Assembly (NCBI GenBank): GCA_031431475.1
Contig: JANPDL010000021.1
Coordinates: 62,001 to 126,000, forward strand
DNA: 64,000 nt
Direction: 5' to 3'
Source of the DNA: JADCCX01 sp031431475
Lineage (GTDB): Bacteria > Pseudomonadota > Alphaproteobacteria > Rhizobiales > Beijerinckiaceae
In this document: piece after piece, positions 33,951-42,350 of the stretch
How the letters are laid out: every line of letters begins with the position of its first letter
Position numbering within the stretch: the stretch's first letter is position 1
The notes under the pieces: model-generated
What the model was told of the DNA's origin: nothing
The model's input: only the letters and a program-made list of their open reading frames with translations
Databases searched by the model: none
Position numbers and translations under genes: made by a program

Positions 33951-35771
33951 ATGAATCCCAAGATGCTCAACTCAAGGCTAATCTCCGAAGTCACCTCGCT
34001 TGATTTGGGCGTTATCGGAAATTGCGCCATTGCGGCACTGGTCGAACGGCTCGGCTCCATCGTCTGGTGCTGCTATCCACGTCTTGATGCCGATCCTGTC
34101 TTCTGCAGCCTGATCGGGGGCGACAAGCTCGCCGGGTCAGGCTGTTTTGCGGTGGGGCTGGAAGGCCAGACTGCCAGCAGCCAGAGCTACACACCCAACA
34201 CGCCCGTTCTGGTCACGACGCTGGAAGCGCCTTCCGGCAGCCTCCGCATTACCGATTTTGCGCCACGTTTCGTCCGCTTCGGTCGCATGTTTCGCCCCGC
34301 GATGCTGGTGCGGATCATCGAACCGATTGCTGGACAGCCGCGCGTCACGGTCCGCTTGCGCCCCCGGCATGGCTACGGCGCGCATGAAGCTGCGCGGTCA
34401 CAGGGCAGTCATCACATCCGCTTTGACCTCGGCGGGCAATCCGCGCGCCTCACCACAAACGCTTCGGTCGATATCATCAATGGAGAAATCCCCTTCCTGC
34501 TAACGAAACCGGTTGTTTTTCTCTTCGGTAATGATGAGCCGGTGGACCGCAATCCGGCGGATGTGGCGAGGGAATTCCTGGAACAGACCCTGATATGGTG
34601 GCGGGAATGGACGCGGTCGCTGTCCATCCCGTTCGAATGGCAGGACGTGGTGATCCGCGCAGCGATCACGCTCAAGCTCTGCGCCTATGAGGAAACCGGC
34701 GGCATTGTTGCGGCGCTGACAACATCAATCCCGGAATATGGTGCGGGCGCGCGCAACTGGGACTACCGCTTCTGCTGGCTGCGCGATTCCTTCTTCACGG
34801 TGGAGGCCCTGAACCGGCTCGGAGCAACCAAGACGCTCGAGGATTTCATGGGCTATATCAACAACATCGTGGCGGGCAGCGCGAACGGCTACCTGCAACC
34901 GCTGTTCGGTTTGCGCTTCGAGACCGTTGTGACGGAAGTCGAACAGCCCGCGCTGGGTGGCTACCGCAATCTCGGGCCGGTCCGCTTCGGCAATGCCGCA
35001 TATACGCAGGTCCAGAACGATGGTTACGGCAGCGTCATCCTGGCGATGGCGCAATCCTTCTATGACCAGCGTATGCTGACGCCGGGAACCATCGCCACGT
35101 TCCGCCAGCTCGAAGCACTGGGGCAGCAGGCCGAGGCGCGCTGGAACCAGCCGGATGCCGGTGTCTGGGAGTTTCGCACGCGGCAATCCGTGCACACACA
35201 TTCTGCCGTGATGTGCTGGGCGGCCTGCGACCGTCTCGCCGGAATCGCCGCCCATCTCGATCTGACACCGGAAGCGGGGCGCTGGCGCAAAAGCGCGGAC
35301 ATGATGCGGGCAGGTATCCTCAAGCAAGCCTGGAACGAGGCAATCGGGTCCTTTGCCTCGACCTTCGGCGGGAGTGATGTGGACGCCAGCCTTCTGATGC
35401 TGGCGGATGTAGGCCTGCTCGACATCAAGGACCCCCGCTTTCTCGGCACAGTGAAGCGCATCGAGGAGGTGCTGAAGTTCGGTGGACATATGAAGCGCTA
35501 TGCGAGCGCGGATGATTTCGGCGAACCCGAAAGCGCCTTCACGGTCTGCACGCTCTGGTACATCGAGTGCCTGGCAAGGCTTGGCCGAAAAGATGAGGCA
35601 CGGGCGCTGTTCGAGGACATACTGGCCGCGCGCAACCCTTTGGGATTGCTGTCGGAAGGCCTGCATCTCGACACGCGAGAACTCTGGGGCAACTTTCCGC
35701 AGACCTATTCGATGGTGGGGCTGATCCGCTGCGCGCTCAGGCTGTCGAAGCCGTGGGAGGCTGCGTTTTAA
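33951..35771 (+). CDS. Glycoside hydrolase family 15 protein (glucoamylase/trehalase-like)
   Basis: 606 residues without a signal peptide. An N-terminal beta-sandwich (about 1-220, DLGVIGNCAIAALVERLGSI) is followed by an (alpha/alpha)6 barrel. The signature RNWDYRFCWLRDS near residue 267 marks substrate binding. Acidic residues in GVWEFR and in the C-terminal GLLSEG and LWGNFPQTYS stretch occupy the places of the catalytic pair. Cytoplasmic GH15 proteins of this type are glucoamylases, trehalases or dextran-cleaving enzymes. Divergent from opgG, 122 bp away, which hints at glucan turnover. Confidence 0.9.
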   Translation: MNPKMLNSRLISEVTSLDLGVIGNCAIAALVERLGSIVWCCYPRLDADPVFCSLIGGDKLAGSGCFAVGLEGQTASSQSYTPNTPVLVTTLEAPSGSLRITDFAPRFVRFGRMFRPAMLVRIIEPIAGQPRVTVRLRPRHGYGAHEAARSQGSHHIRFDLGGQSARLTTNASVDIINGEIPFLLTKPVVFLFGNDEPVDRNPADVAREFLEQTLIWWREWTRSLSIPFEWQDVVIRAAITLKLCAYEETGGIVAALTTSIPEYGAGARNWDYRFCWLRDSFFTVEALNRLGATKTLEDFMGYINNIVAGSANGYLQPLFGLRFETVVTEVEQPALGGYRNLGPVRFGNAAYTQVQNDGYGSVILAMAQSFYDQRMLTPGTIATFRQLEALGQQAEARWNQPDAGVWEFRTRQSVHTHSAVMCWAACDRLAGIAAHLDLTPEAGRWRKSADMMRAGILKQAWNEAIGSFASTFGGSDVDASLLMLADVGLLDIKDPRFLGTVKRIEEVLKFGGHMKRYASADDFGEPESAFTVCTLWYIECLARLGRKDEARALFEDILAARNPLGLLSEGLHLDTRELWGNFPQTYSMVGLIRCALRLSKPWEAAF

Positions 35772-35778
35772 GCAGAAC

Positions 35779-36176
35779 TTGCCAGTCGGCCTGTAAGCCG
35801 GGTTCTGTAAGGCCGGGTTGCCCCGGCGTGACGGCCATTCATCTGCGGTGGCGCTTGCGCGACACCTGATGCAACCAACCCGGACGGCGGCCTGAAGCCA
35901 GGCTTGTGATCCTTGCGGACCCCGTGCCGTCCCTATTCGGTCTTGCTCCCGGTGGGGCTTGCCATGCCAGTTCCGTTGCCGGTCCCGCGGTGCGCTCTTA
36001 CCGCACCTTTTCACCCTTACCCCAAAAGAAACCCTTGCGGATAACCCGAGGCGGTTCGTTCTCTGTGGCGCTATCCCTGGGGTCACCCCCGGCGGCCGTT
36101 AGCCGCCACCGTGTCTCCATGGAGCCCGGACTTTCCTCCAGGGTTTCCCCCAGCGGCCGTCCAGCCGACTGGCAAG
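35779..36176 (-). ncRNA. rnpB: RNase P RNA, bacterial class A
   Basis: The catalytic RNA that removes 5' leaders from tRNA precursors. The minus strand carries the conserved GGAAAGTCCGGGCTCCATG block near the 5' end, GATAGCGCCACAGAGA in the middle, and ACAGAACCCGGCTTACAGG near the 3' end. The two ends pair as the P1 helix (TTGCCAGTCGGC with GCCGACTGGCAA). Length is about 398 nt. The ends are estimated from P1, and the 5' end agrees with the promoter spacing. It fills the gap between the GH15 gene and pyrE on the opposite strand. Confidence 0.97.
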
Positions 36177-36181
36177 CGTGG

Positions 36182-36210
36182 GCGTTAGGCGGGATATGGG
36201 GATTGGTCAA
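36182..36210 (-). promoter_or_regulatory. Promoter of rnpB
   Basis: On the minus strand TTGACC (36210-36205) and TAACGC (36187-36182) are 17 bp apart, and the predicted start falls within a few bases of the P1 helix of rnpB. It lies inside the 80-bp stretch upstream of pyrE, so divergent transcripts leave from this short gap. Confidence 0.7.
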
Positions 36211-36256
36211 GCGAAGCTCTTGCCCTCGTCCCCCGCTTCCGCCAAGAGAACACTTT

Positions 36257-36835
36257 ATGCAGACCGAAGATGTTCTCGCGGAATTCCGCGCCGCCGGTGC
36301 CCTTCTTGAAGGACATTTCATCCTGTCGTCCGGGCGCCGCTCCCCGGTTTTCATGCAGAAGATGTTCGTCTTCCAGGACCCGGTGCGCACCGCGCGGCTG
36401 TGCAAGGCGCTGGCCGAAAAGGTCGAAGCCCGCTTCGGCAAGATCGATATCGTGGTCTCGCCCGCTGTCGGTGGCATCGTGCCGGGCTATGAAACCGCGC
36501 GACATCTGGGCGCGAAAGCGATTTTCGTCGAGCGCGAGAACGGCGAGTTCAAACTGCGCCGGGGCTTCGAGATCGAGGCTGGCGCGAAAGTGCTGATGGT
36601 GGAGGATATCATCACGACCGGGCTTTCCTCGCGCGAATGCCTCGCGGCCATCGCCCGCCATCCCGGCGAAGTCGTGGGCGCGGCGGTGCTGGTGGACCGC
36701 TCGGCGGGCAAGGCCGATATTGGTGTGCCGCTGGTGTCGCTGGCATCGTATTTCGTGCCGGATTATGCGCCGGAGGATGTTCCGCCAGAGATGGCGAAGC
36801 TCCCGGCAGTGAAGCCTGGCAGCCGGGGGCTGTGA
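36257..36835 (+). CDS. pyrE: Orotate phosphoribosyltransferase
   Basis: Adds ribose 5-phosphate from PRPP to orotate in pyrimidine synthesis. 192 residues from the ATG at 36257. The open frame continues upstream through rnpB antisense and is not used. The PRPP-binding motif VLMVEDIITTGLSSRECLA is intact, as are SGRRSPVFMQK near the start and VVSPAVGGIVPGYETARHLG. The acpS start is 6 bp after its stop. Confidence 0.97.
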   Translation: MQTEDVLAEFRAAGALLEGHFILSSGRRSPVFMQKMFVFQDPVRTARLCKALAEKVEARFGKIDIVVSPAVGGIVPGYETARHLGAKAIFVERENGEFKLRRGFEIEAGAKVLMVEDIITTGLSSRECLAAIARHPGEVVGAAVLVDRSAGKADIGVPLVSLASYFVPDYAPEDVPPEMAKLPAVKPGSRGL

Positions 36836-36841
36836 TATCCC

Positions 36842-37243
36842 ATGATCCTCGGTATCGGCTCCGATCTCTGTGATATCCGCCGTATCGAGAAGACGCTTGA
36901 GCGTCACGGCGAGCGCTTCATCCGTCGCATCTTCACTGATATCGAGCGCAGCCGCGCCGAGCACAAGGCCAACCGGGCCGCGACATATGCCAAGCGTTTC
37001 GCTGCCAAGGAGGCCTGCGCCAAGGCTCTCGGAACTGGCATGAACCGTGGCGTATTCTGGTGCGACATGGGCGTGGTCAACCAGCGCTCCGGCCAGCCCA
37101 CAATGAAACTGACGGGCGGAGCTGCGGAGCGTCTGGCAGCGCTGACGCCGCTGGGACACGAGGCCGTCATCCACCTGACGATCACGGACGAGCATCCCTA
37201 TGCGCAGGCCTTCGTGGTGATCGAGGCGCGACCTTCAGCTTAA
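36842..37243 (+). CDS. acpS: Holo-[acyl-carrier-protein] synthase
   Basis: Transfers the 4'-phosphopantetheine arm from CoA to the conserved serine of acyl carrier protein. 133 residues. The magnesium-binding motif GIGSDLCDIRRIEK is at the N-terminus, and the second signature RFAAKEACAKALGTG lies near residues 52-66. Six bases downstream of pyrE, so co-transcribed. It ends 15 bp from the converging trpG. Confidence 0.96.
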   Translation: MILGIGSDLCDIRRIEKTLERHGERFIRRIFTDIERSRAEHKANRAATYAKRFAAKEACAKALGTGMNRGVFWCDMGVVNQRSGQPTMKLTGGAAERLAALTPLGHEAVIHLTITDEHPYAQAFVVIEARPSA

Positions 37244-37258
37244 ACCGCAGCCTGCAAT

Positions 37259-37861
37259 TTATGCGCTAGGCGCGCGCCCGGCATTCCACGCTTCCGCCAT
37301 CTCCAGAAAACGCCCGGCCATCAAGGCGCCATGCTCGGACAGGATGCTCTCGGGATGAAACTGCACGCCGTGCATGGGCAATGTCTTGTGGGACAACCCC
37401 ATGATCAGGCCATCAGCGGTTTCAGCCGTCACATCAAGGCTGTCGGGGCAAGTGTCACGCGCGACAACCAGCGAATGATAGCGCGTGGCCTGAAACGGGC
37501 CGTTGAGGCCATGGAACAGCCCCTTGCCCGTGTGGTGGATGGTGGAGACCTTGCCATGGCGCGGCAAAGGTGCGCGCACCACGTCGCCGCCCAGAACCTG
37601 TCCGATAGACTGGAGCCCGAGACAGACGCCGAAGATCGGCGTCGTTTCCTGCGCCGCAGCGATCAGATCACAGCAGATACCGGCCTCGGTCGGTGAGCAT
37701 GGACCGGGCGAGAGGACGATAGCGTCCGGGCGCTTCTCCATGACCTGCGCCACCGTGATCTTGTCGTTGCGCACGACCTCGGCCACGCAGCCGACACCGC
37801 CCAGCAGATGCACGAGATTCCAGGTGAAACTGTCGTAATTGTCGATCAGGAGCACGTTCAT
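37259..37861 (-). CDS. trpG: Anthranilate synthase component II (glutamine amidotransferase)
   Basis: Supplies ammonia from glutamine to TrpE. 200 residues. The class I amidotransferase triad is complete: Cys80 in GVCLGLQ, His169 and Glu171 in HPES. The oxyanion segment SPGPCSP is near residue 51. In many bacteria the same protein also serves para-aminobenzoate synthase. trpD and trpC, normally downstream, are absent: the next gene is the converging acpS. Maf lies 20 bp upstream on the same strand. Confidence 0.95.
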   Translation of the reverse strand: MNVLLIDNYDSFTWNLVHLLGGVGCVAEVVRNDKITVAQVMEKRPDAIVLSPGPCSPTEAGICCDLIAAAQETTPIFGVCLGLQSIGQVLGGDVVRAPLPRHGKVSTIHHTGKGLFHGLNGPFQATRYHSLVVARDTCPDSLDVTAETADGLIMGLSHKTLPMHGVQFHPESILSEHGALMAGRFLEMAEAWNAGRAPSA

Positions 37862-37880
37862 TGCAGCAGGACATTCATGG

Positions 37881-38516
37881 CTACAACCGGTTCAGCCAGT
37901 TGAAATGCACGGGATATCCCTCCCCGCCCAGCAGGTTGCAGACCTCGTACAGTGGCAGCCCCACCACATTGCTATAGGAGCCCACCAGCTTGACCACGAA
38001 GCTGCCAGCAAGCCCCTGGATAGCATAGCCCCCGGCCTTGCCGCGCCATTCGCCTGAAGCGAGGTAGCTGTCCATATCATCCCGCGAAAGGCGCTTGAAG
38101 CGCACGCGCGTTTCCACGAGACGCTCGCGGATCGCACCCTTGGGCGTGGCGATAACTACGCCAGTGTAGACCCGGTGTGCCCGGCCCGAAAGCTGGCGCA
38201 AACACGCCGCTGCTTCATCCACTAGTTCGGTCTTCGGCAGGATCTGGCGTCCGACGGCGACAACCGTATCCGCAGAAAGCACAAAACCGCCGGCCAGAGC
38301 AGGGTCACGCCGCGCAATATCACGCGCCGCCTCTACCTTCTGGCGCGCAAGGCGCGTGGCAAGCGTGCGGGGCCGCTCGGCCTTGCCCGGTGTTTCATCG
38401 ATCTCAGCGGGAATAACTGCGGCTGGCTCAATGCCAACCTGCTGCAGCAGCGCCAGCCTCCGGGGTGATCCCGAAGCCAGCACCAGTGTCTGCCGCCAAT
38501 TGTCCTGGGCGCTCAT
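37881..38516 (-). CDS. maf: Maf-family nucleotide pyrophosphatase
   Basis: 211 residues. Maf proteins hydrolyse non-canonical or uncapped nucleoside triphosphates (for example dTTP, UTP or m7GTP) and affect septum formation. The signature LASGSPRRLALLQQVGIEP is at residues 13-31, ADTVVAVGRQILPK is the central catalytic stretch, and GGYAIQGLAGSFVVKLVGSY is the C-terminal conserved block. The subfamily (YhdE-like or YceF-like) is not certain. It precedes trpG by 20 bp. Confidence 0.95.
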   Translation of the reverse strand: MSAQDNWRQTLVLASGSPRRLALLQQVGIEPAAVIPAEIDETPGKAERPRTLATRLARQKVEAARDIARRDPALAGGFVLSADTVVAVGRQILPKTELVDEAAACLRQLSGRAHRVYTGVVIATPKGAIRERLVETRVRFKRLSRDDMDSYLASGEWRGKAGGYAIQGLAGSFVVKLVGSYSNVVGLPLYEVCNLLGGEGYPVHFNWLNRL

Positions 38517-38611
38517 GTATTTGTCCGGCCCAACGGCGGTAAAAACAACTGAGTGGCTCGTAGACCAATTGTGGCCGTTTGTGAACAGGTCGAAGAGGTG
38601 CCGAAAGCGGG

Positions 38612-39436
38612 TTAATTCGGCAGTTCATCAAGGATCTGCACCATGCTGCGCGAAGGCTCGGCGCAGCCAGCCTCCCCCACAACGCGCGCAGGCACGCCAG
38701 CGACAGTGGTATTATGCGGCACCGCCGCCAACACAACAGAGCCAGCGGCCACACGGGAGCAATGGCCAATCTCGATATTGCCGAGAATCTTGGCCCCCGC
38801 ACCGATCAGCACGCCCCTGCGTATCTTGGGATGGCGATCCCCCGTTTCCTTGCCAGTGCCACCCAGTGTCACGCCTTGCAGGATCGAGACGTCATCTTCG
38901 ACAACCGCCGTGTAGCCCACGACAAGGCCTGTGGCATGATCGAGAAAGATGCCTTTTCCAAAGGGTGCGGCGGGATGAATATCGGTCTGGAAGACGATGG
39001 ACGAGCGGCTTTGCAGATAAAGCGCAAAGTCCTGCCGCTTGTGAGTCCACAGGTGATGCGCAAGCCGGTGCGTGGTCAGGGCATGAAAGCCTTTGTAATA
39101 CAGCACAGGCTCAATCACCCGCGTAGTCGCCGGATCCCTGTCAACCACCGCCAGAATGTCGGTACGGATCGCGTCGCTGATCGCCGGATCATCCGCAATC
39201 GCCTGCATGAAGGCCTGACGGATCAATTCTGCCGGAAGATCGGGATGATCGAGCCGTTGCGCGATGCGGTGCACGACAGCCGCTTCCAGCGTAGGCTGCT
39301 GCAAAACAGTCGCCAGCACGAATGAACCAAGGGCAGGTTCGTTCGCAAGGATCGTTTCGGCGTCAGTCCGCAGCCGCGACCACAGAGGATCGACTGACTT
39401 GATGGCAGCACGACGTTCGATAATTCCCTGAGCCAT
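38612..39436 (-). CDS. cysE: Serine O-acetyltransferase
   Basis: First step of cysteine synthesis from serine and acetyl-CoA. 274 residues from the ATG at 39436. The frame stays open to 39514 without a likely start. The N-terminal helical domain contains SRLRTDAETILANEPALGSF. The left-handed beta-helix of hexapeptide repeats includes IHPAAPFGKGIFLDHATGLV with the catalytic His, and GAGAKILGNIEIGHCSRVAA. The C-terminal tail ends MVQILDELPN, close to the usual CysK-binding end with a terminal hydrophobic residue replaced by Asn. Confidence 0.95.
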   Translation of the reverse strand: MAQGIIERRAAIKSVDPLWSRLRTDAETILANEPALGSFVLATVLQQPTLEAAVVHRIAQRLDHPDLPAELIRQAFMQAIADDPAISDAIRTDILAVVDRDPATTRVIEPVLYYKGFHALTTHRLAHHLWTHKRQDFALYLQSRSSIVFQTDIHPAAPFGKGIFLDHATGLVVGYTAVVEDDVSILQGVTLGGTGKETGDRHPKIRRGVLIGAGAKILGNIEIGHCSRVAAGSVVLAAVPHNTTVAGVPARVVGEAGCAEPSRSMVQILDELPN

Positions 39437-39537
39437 GATGGTTTCCCCAAGGGTTGAGACAAAGACAGGGTGTTCAGGCAAGAACAAGGTATAGCTATGC
39501 GCTCGGTGTGACAATGTGAAGGGTGGCCGTTAAACCA

Positions 39538-40344
39538 ATGACAAGACCTGTAGCCGCTGCCTCCTCGCGCCTGCTCGCATCGGTGGATGCCAATATCGCG
39601 ACAGTAACGATCAATGCGCCAGAACGGCGCAATTGTGTGGATATTGCGACGTGGAAGGCATTTCCATCGCTTTTTGCCACGCTGGATGCCGATCCTGCAG
39701 TGCGTGTCATCATCCTGCGCGGTGCCGGCACACAGGCCTTTTCGACCGGAGCTGATATTGCGGAATTCGATACGGAGCGCGCCACGCCGGAAGGAAGTCG
39801 CGCCTACGAGATCGAGAATGTGAAGGCATTCGAGGCCGTCGCGGGAATTGGAAAGCCCGTGATCGGGCTGATCCATGGGTTTTGCTTCGGTGCGGGCGTT
39901 GGTCTCGCGACTGCCTGTGATCTGCGTCTGGCGAGCGACGACGCGGTTTTCGCGGTCCCCGCCGCTGTTCTGGGCGTTGGCTATCCACCATCGGCGCTGA
40001 AATCACTGGTGGCGCTGATGGGACCGGAACCCGTGAAGCACCTGTTCTTCAGCGCTGGGCGCATCGACGCAGCAAGGGCGCTCGCGGTCGGATTGGTCGG
40101 AGAAGTGATCGCAAAAGATCATCTCGATGCCGCAGGACATGATCTCGCCCGCAAGATCGCCGCAGGCGCACCCATGACGATCAACGCCGCCAAGCGCGCG
40201 ATTGATGCGGCAGCAGGTCTTCCCGGCGCACTGGCGATGCCCGGCCTGCAGGCGCTGGCTGATGCATGTTTCCAAAGCGAGGATTATGCGGAGGGACGTG
40301 CCGCCTTCAAGGACAAGCGCAAGCCGATTTTCAACGGGCGCTGA
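39538..40344 (+). CDS. Enoyl-CoA hydratase/isomerase family protein
   Basis: 268 residues from the ATG at 39538 (an in-frame GTG lies 15 bp earlier). Crotonase fold: FSTGADIAEFD is the first oxyanion-hole segment and CFGAGVGLATACDLRLAS the second. The catalytic glutamates of true hydratases are not obviously both present, so an isomerase or other crotonase activity is possible. It begins 101 bp from cysE, divergent, and its last 14 bp overlap the end of the converging hydrolase gene. Confidence 0.88.
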   Translation: MTRPVAAASSRLLASVDANIATVTINAPERRNCVDIATWKAFPSLFATLDADPAVRVIILRGAGTQAFSTGADIAEFDTERATPEGSRAYEIENVKAFEAVAGIGKPVIGLIHGFCFGAGVGLATACDLRLASDDAVFAVPAAVLGVGYPPSALKSLVALMGPEPVKHLFFSAGRIDAARALAVGLVGEVIAKDHLDAAGHDLARKIAAGAPMTINAAKRAIDAAAGLPGALAMPGLQALADACFQSEDYAEGRAAFKDKRKPIFNGR

Positions 40345-41206
40345 CGAGCTTTCGTGTCAGGAACTCCTGCACCGCCGTCGTAAATACGCTGTTGCTGTCA
40401 CCTGCCACCATGTGGCGAGCATCCGCAACATCGACAAACTCCGAGCCTTTGGCGAGCGCGAGATACTCATCCGCCTGATCCTGCCGCACCAGTTCACTGG
40501 ACCCGCCGCGCACCAGCAGCGAGGGAATCGCGAGCCGCTCAGCCGCAGCCAAAGCCGCAGCCTCGATCTTTCGCCTGTCGGACTCTATCGGGTAAGGACC
40601 ATCCAGAAAATCCGGGTCCCAATGCCAGTAGAGCCTGCCATCGGCAGCTTTGCGCAGGTTCTTGCGCAGGCCATCCAGTGATTTCGGCTTCGGCCGATGC
40701 GGCAGATAGGCCGCAATCGCTTCAGCCGCCTCTTCCACCCCGGCGAAACCTTCATGGGCCTTGGCGCGCATGAAGCCTTGCACCGCATCAACACCTTTCG
40801 GGTCCATGCGCGGCGTCACATCGACCAGAACCAGCGCAGCGAAGGGATTATCCGCCTCCAGCGCCGTGGCGATGAGCGAGGACAAGCCGCCGAGAGACGC
40901 GCCAACAGCCGCGGGCTTCTGTCCGCAATGCTTTCCGACTTCCAGCGCCAGAGCGCGGGTATCCGCAGCGAAGTCGAAGAACGTGTAGCGCCGGTCTGGT
41001 GCGCGACCGCTGTCGCCATGCCCCCGAACATCGAAAGGAAAGGCCCGAAAGCCCGCCTTGGCCAGCGCTTCCGACGATTTTCGCCAGCTGTGCCGCGTCT
41101 GCCCACCACCGTGCAGGAAAATGACAGGAGGACCTTCCTCGCCGTAAATATCTCCCACCAGACGCAGGCCGGGAGCAGTTTCAACCTCGATACGCTCATG
41201 TTTCAT
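40331..41206 (-). CDS. Alpha/beta hydrolase
   Basis: 291 residues. HGGGQTRHSW near residue 32 forms the oxyanion hole, DVRGHGDSGRAPDRRYTF follows, and GASLGGLSSL holds the nucleophile Ser near residue 103. The late histidine is probably in VDVADARHMVAGDSNSVF. An acyl esterase or haloperoxidase-like activity is likely, but the substrate is unknown. Its ATG overlaps the stop of the next hydrolase gene, so the two are coupled. Confidence 0.87.
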   Translation of the reverse strand: MKHERIEVETAPGLRLVGDIYGEEGPPVIFLHGGGQTRHSWRKSSEALAKAGFRAFPFDVRGHGDSGRAPDRRYTFFDFAADTRALALEVGKHCGQKPAAVGASLGGLSSLIATALEADNPFAALVLVDVTPRMDPKGVDAVQGFMRAKAHEGFAGVEEAAEAIAAYLPHRPKPKSLDGLRKNLRKAADGRLYWHWDPDFLDGPYPIESDRRKIEAAALAAAERLAIPSLLVRGGSSELVRQDQADEYLALAKGSEFVDVADARHMVAGDSNSVFTTAVQEFLTRKLVSAR

Positions 41207-41970
41207 GGCCTTTGATCCAGAAACGCCAGCACGGCCTGTTTGTAGACCTTGTCGCCCACCGCGAGATTGTGATCGCGATCTGGGATATCGACTCCGCGTC
41301 CGTTCGGGAACAGCTCCGCCAGCGCATGCGGATCACCCGCAATCGGGTCTTTCGTGCCCACACAGACCAGCACCGGTGCCTTGATAGCGGCGGCACCCGC
41401 CGGTTTCAGCGTCTGCCTGGTTCCCCGGATACAGGCCGCCAATGCCTTGCGGTCCTGATGGTTCGCATCGGCAAAGGCGCGGAACATGCGGCCCATCGGA
41501 TCGGTCACATCGGCCAGATCAGGTGCATCCAGCGCATCCGCAATGCCGATTGGCAGTCCAACGCCCTGAATGAGATGGATACCAAGGCCACCGAGGATCG
41601 CGGAACGCACGATGTCAGGCCGCCCCAGAGCCAGAAACGCCGTGATACGGGCGCCCATCGAATAGCCCATCACATCGGCACGATGGATGCCCAGATGCGC
41701 CAGCAGTGCCGCCGCATCGCCTGCCATGATATCCGTCACATAATCTGAGGCACTATAGAGTTTCGCGCTCTCGCCATGCCCCCGGTTATCAAAGGCAATC
41801 ACCCGCCGCCCCGCATGGGTCAGCGTCTTGACCCACAGCGTGTTCAGCCAGTTCACGGCATGCGTCGAAGCAAAGCCGTGGATGAGCAGGATCGGTTCGC
41901 CCCGGTCCTCCGTGGTCGGCGGAATATCGATAAAGGCGATGGAGACACCCGCATTGTCGAAAAACTTCAT
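41203..41970 (-). CDS. Alpha/beta hydrolase
   Basis: 255 residues, second member of a coupled pair and a separate subfamily from its neighbour. LLIHGFASTHAVNWLN near residue 28 is the oxyanion segment, DNRGHGESAKLYSASDY follows, the nucleophile is the Ser of GYSMGARITAFLA near 103, and the histidine is in IPDRDHNLAVGDKVYKQAV. It overlaps the 40331-41206 gene as ATGA. The substrate is unknown. Confidence 0.87.
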   Translation of the reverse strand: MKFFDNAGVSIAFIDIPPTTEDRGEPILLIHGFASTHAVNWLNTLWVKTLTHAGRRVIAFDNRGHGESAKLYSASDYVTDIMAGDAAALLAHLGIHRADVMGYSMGARITAFLALGRPDIVRSAILGGLGIHLIQGVGLPIGIADALDAPDLADVTDPMGRMFRAFADANHQDRKALAACIRGTRQTLKPAGAAAIKAPVLVCVGTKDPIAGDPHALAELFPNGRGVDIPDRDHNLAVGDKVYKQAVLAFLDQRP

Positions 41971-42106
41971 GGGAGTGGCGTAGCCAATGGTTGTGATTCA
42001 CACAATCAAAGTTGTCGTGCGACGCCACGCCAGAGCCTTTGCAGTTTTGGCCTCTTCCACTTCTGAACTCCTCCGGTTAAACCAGAATGACAGACGAGGA
42101 CGAGTC

Positions 42107-42349
42107 ATGGCTGCTGGCACCATTCCGCATTTCCACAACGATCAGGGCTCATCCGTGATCCATATCGGGGCGAAGGAATTCATGTGCATCGGCGCCACTG
42201 CGCCGTTCGATCATCCCCATGTCTACCTCGACATGGGTTCTGATGACGAGAAAATCTGCCCTTATTGCTCGACGCTCTATCGCTTCCGCCGTGAACTCCA
42301 CGCCGACGAGACGGACCCGAAGGGCTGCCTCCTGACCGAGGCCGCGTGA
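42107..42349 (+). CDS. Zinc-finger CHCC (NDUFS6-like) protein
   Basis: 80 residues from the ATG at 42107. The metal ligands are clear: Cys27, His36, then Cys51 and Cys54 in CPYC. The block FDHPHVYLDMG and ICPYCSTLYRF is the zf-CHCC pattern found in the mitochondrial complex I subunit NDUFS6 and its alphaproteobacterial relatives. It may therefore belong to complex I. Its TGA lies 1 bp before the proposed CTG start of the next gene. Confidence 0.93.
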   Translation: MAAGTIPHFHNDQGSSVIHIGAKEFMCIGATAPFDHPHVYLDMGSDDEKICPYCSTLYRFRRELHADETDPKGCLLTEAA

Positions 42350-42350
42350 G

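Noticed and set aside
35906..36477. ORFs across the rnpB region and an extended pyrE frame
   Set aside because: The region is RNase P RNA by its conserved blocks. The pyrE family begins at 36257.
41991..42005. Small inverted repeat TTGTG-5-CACAA between the hydrolase pair and the zinc-finger gene
   Set aside because: Five-base arms are expected by chance and there is no regulator gene nearby.
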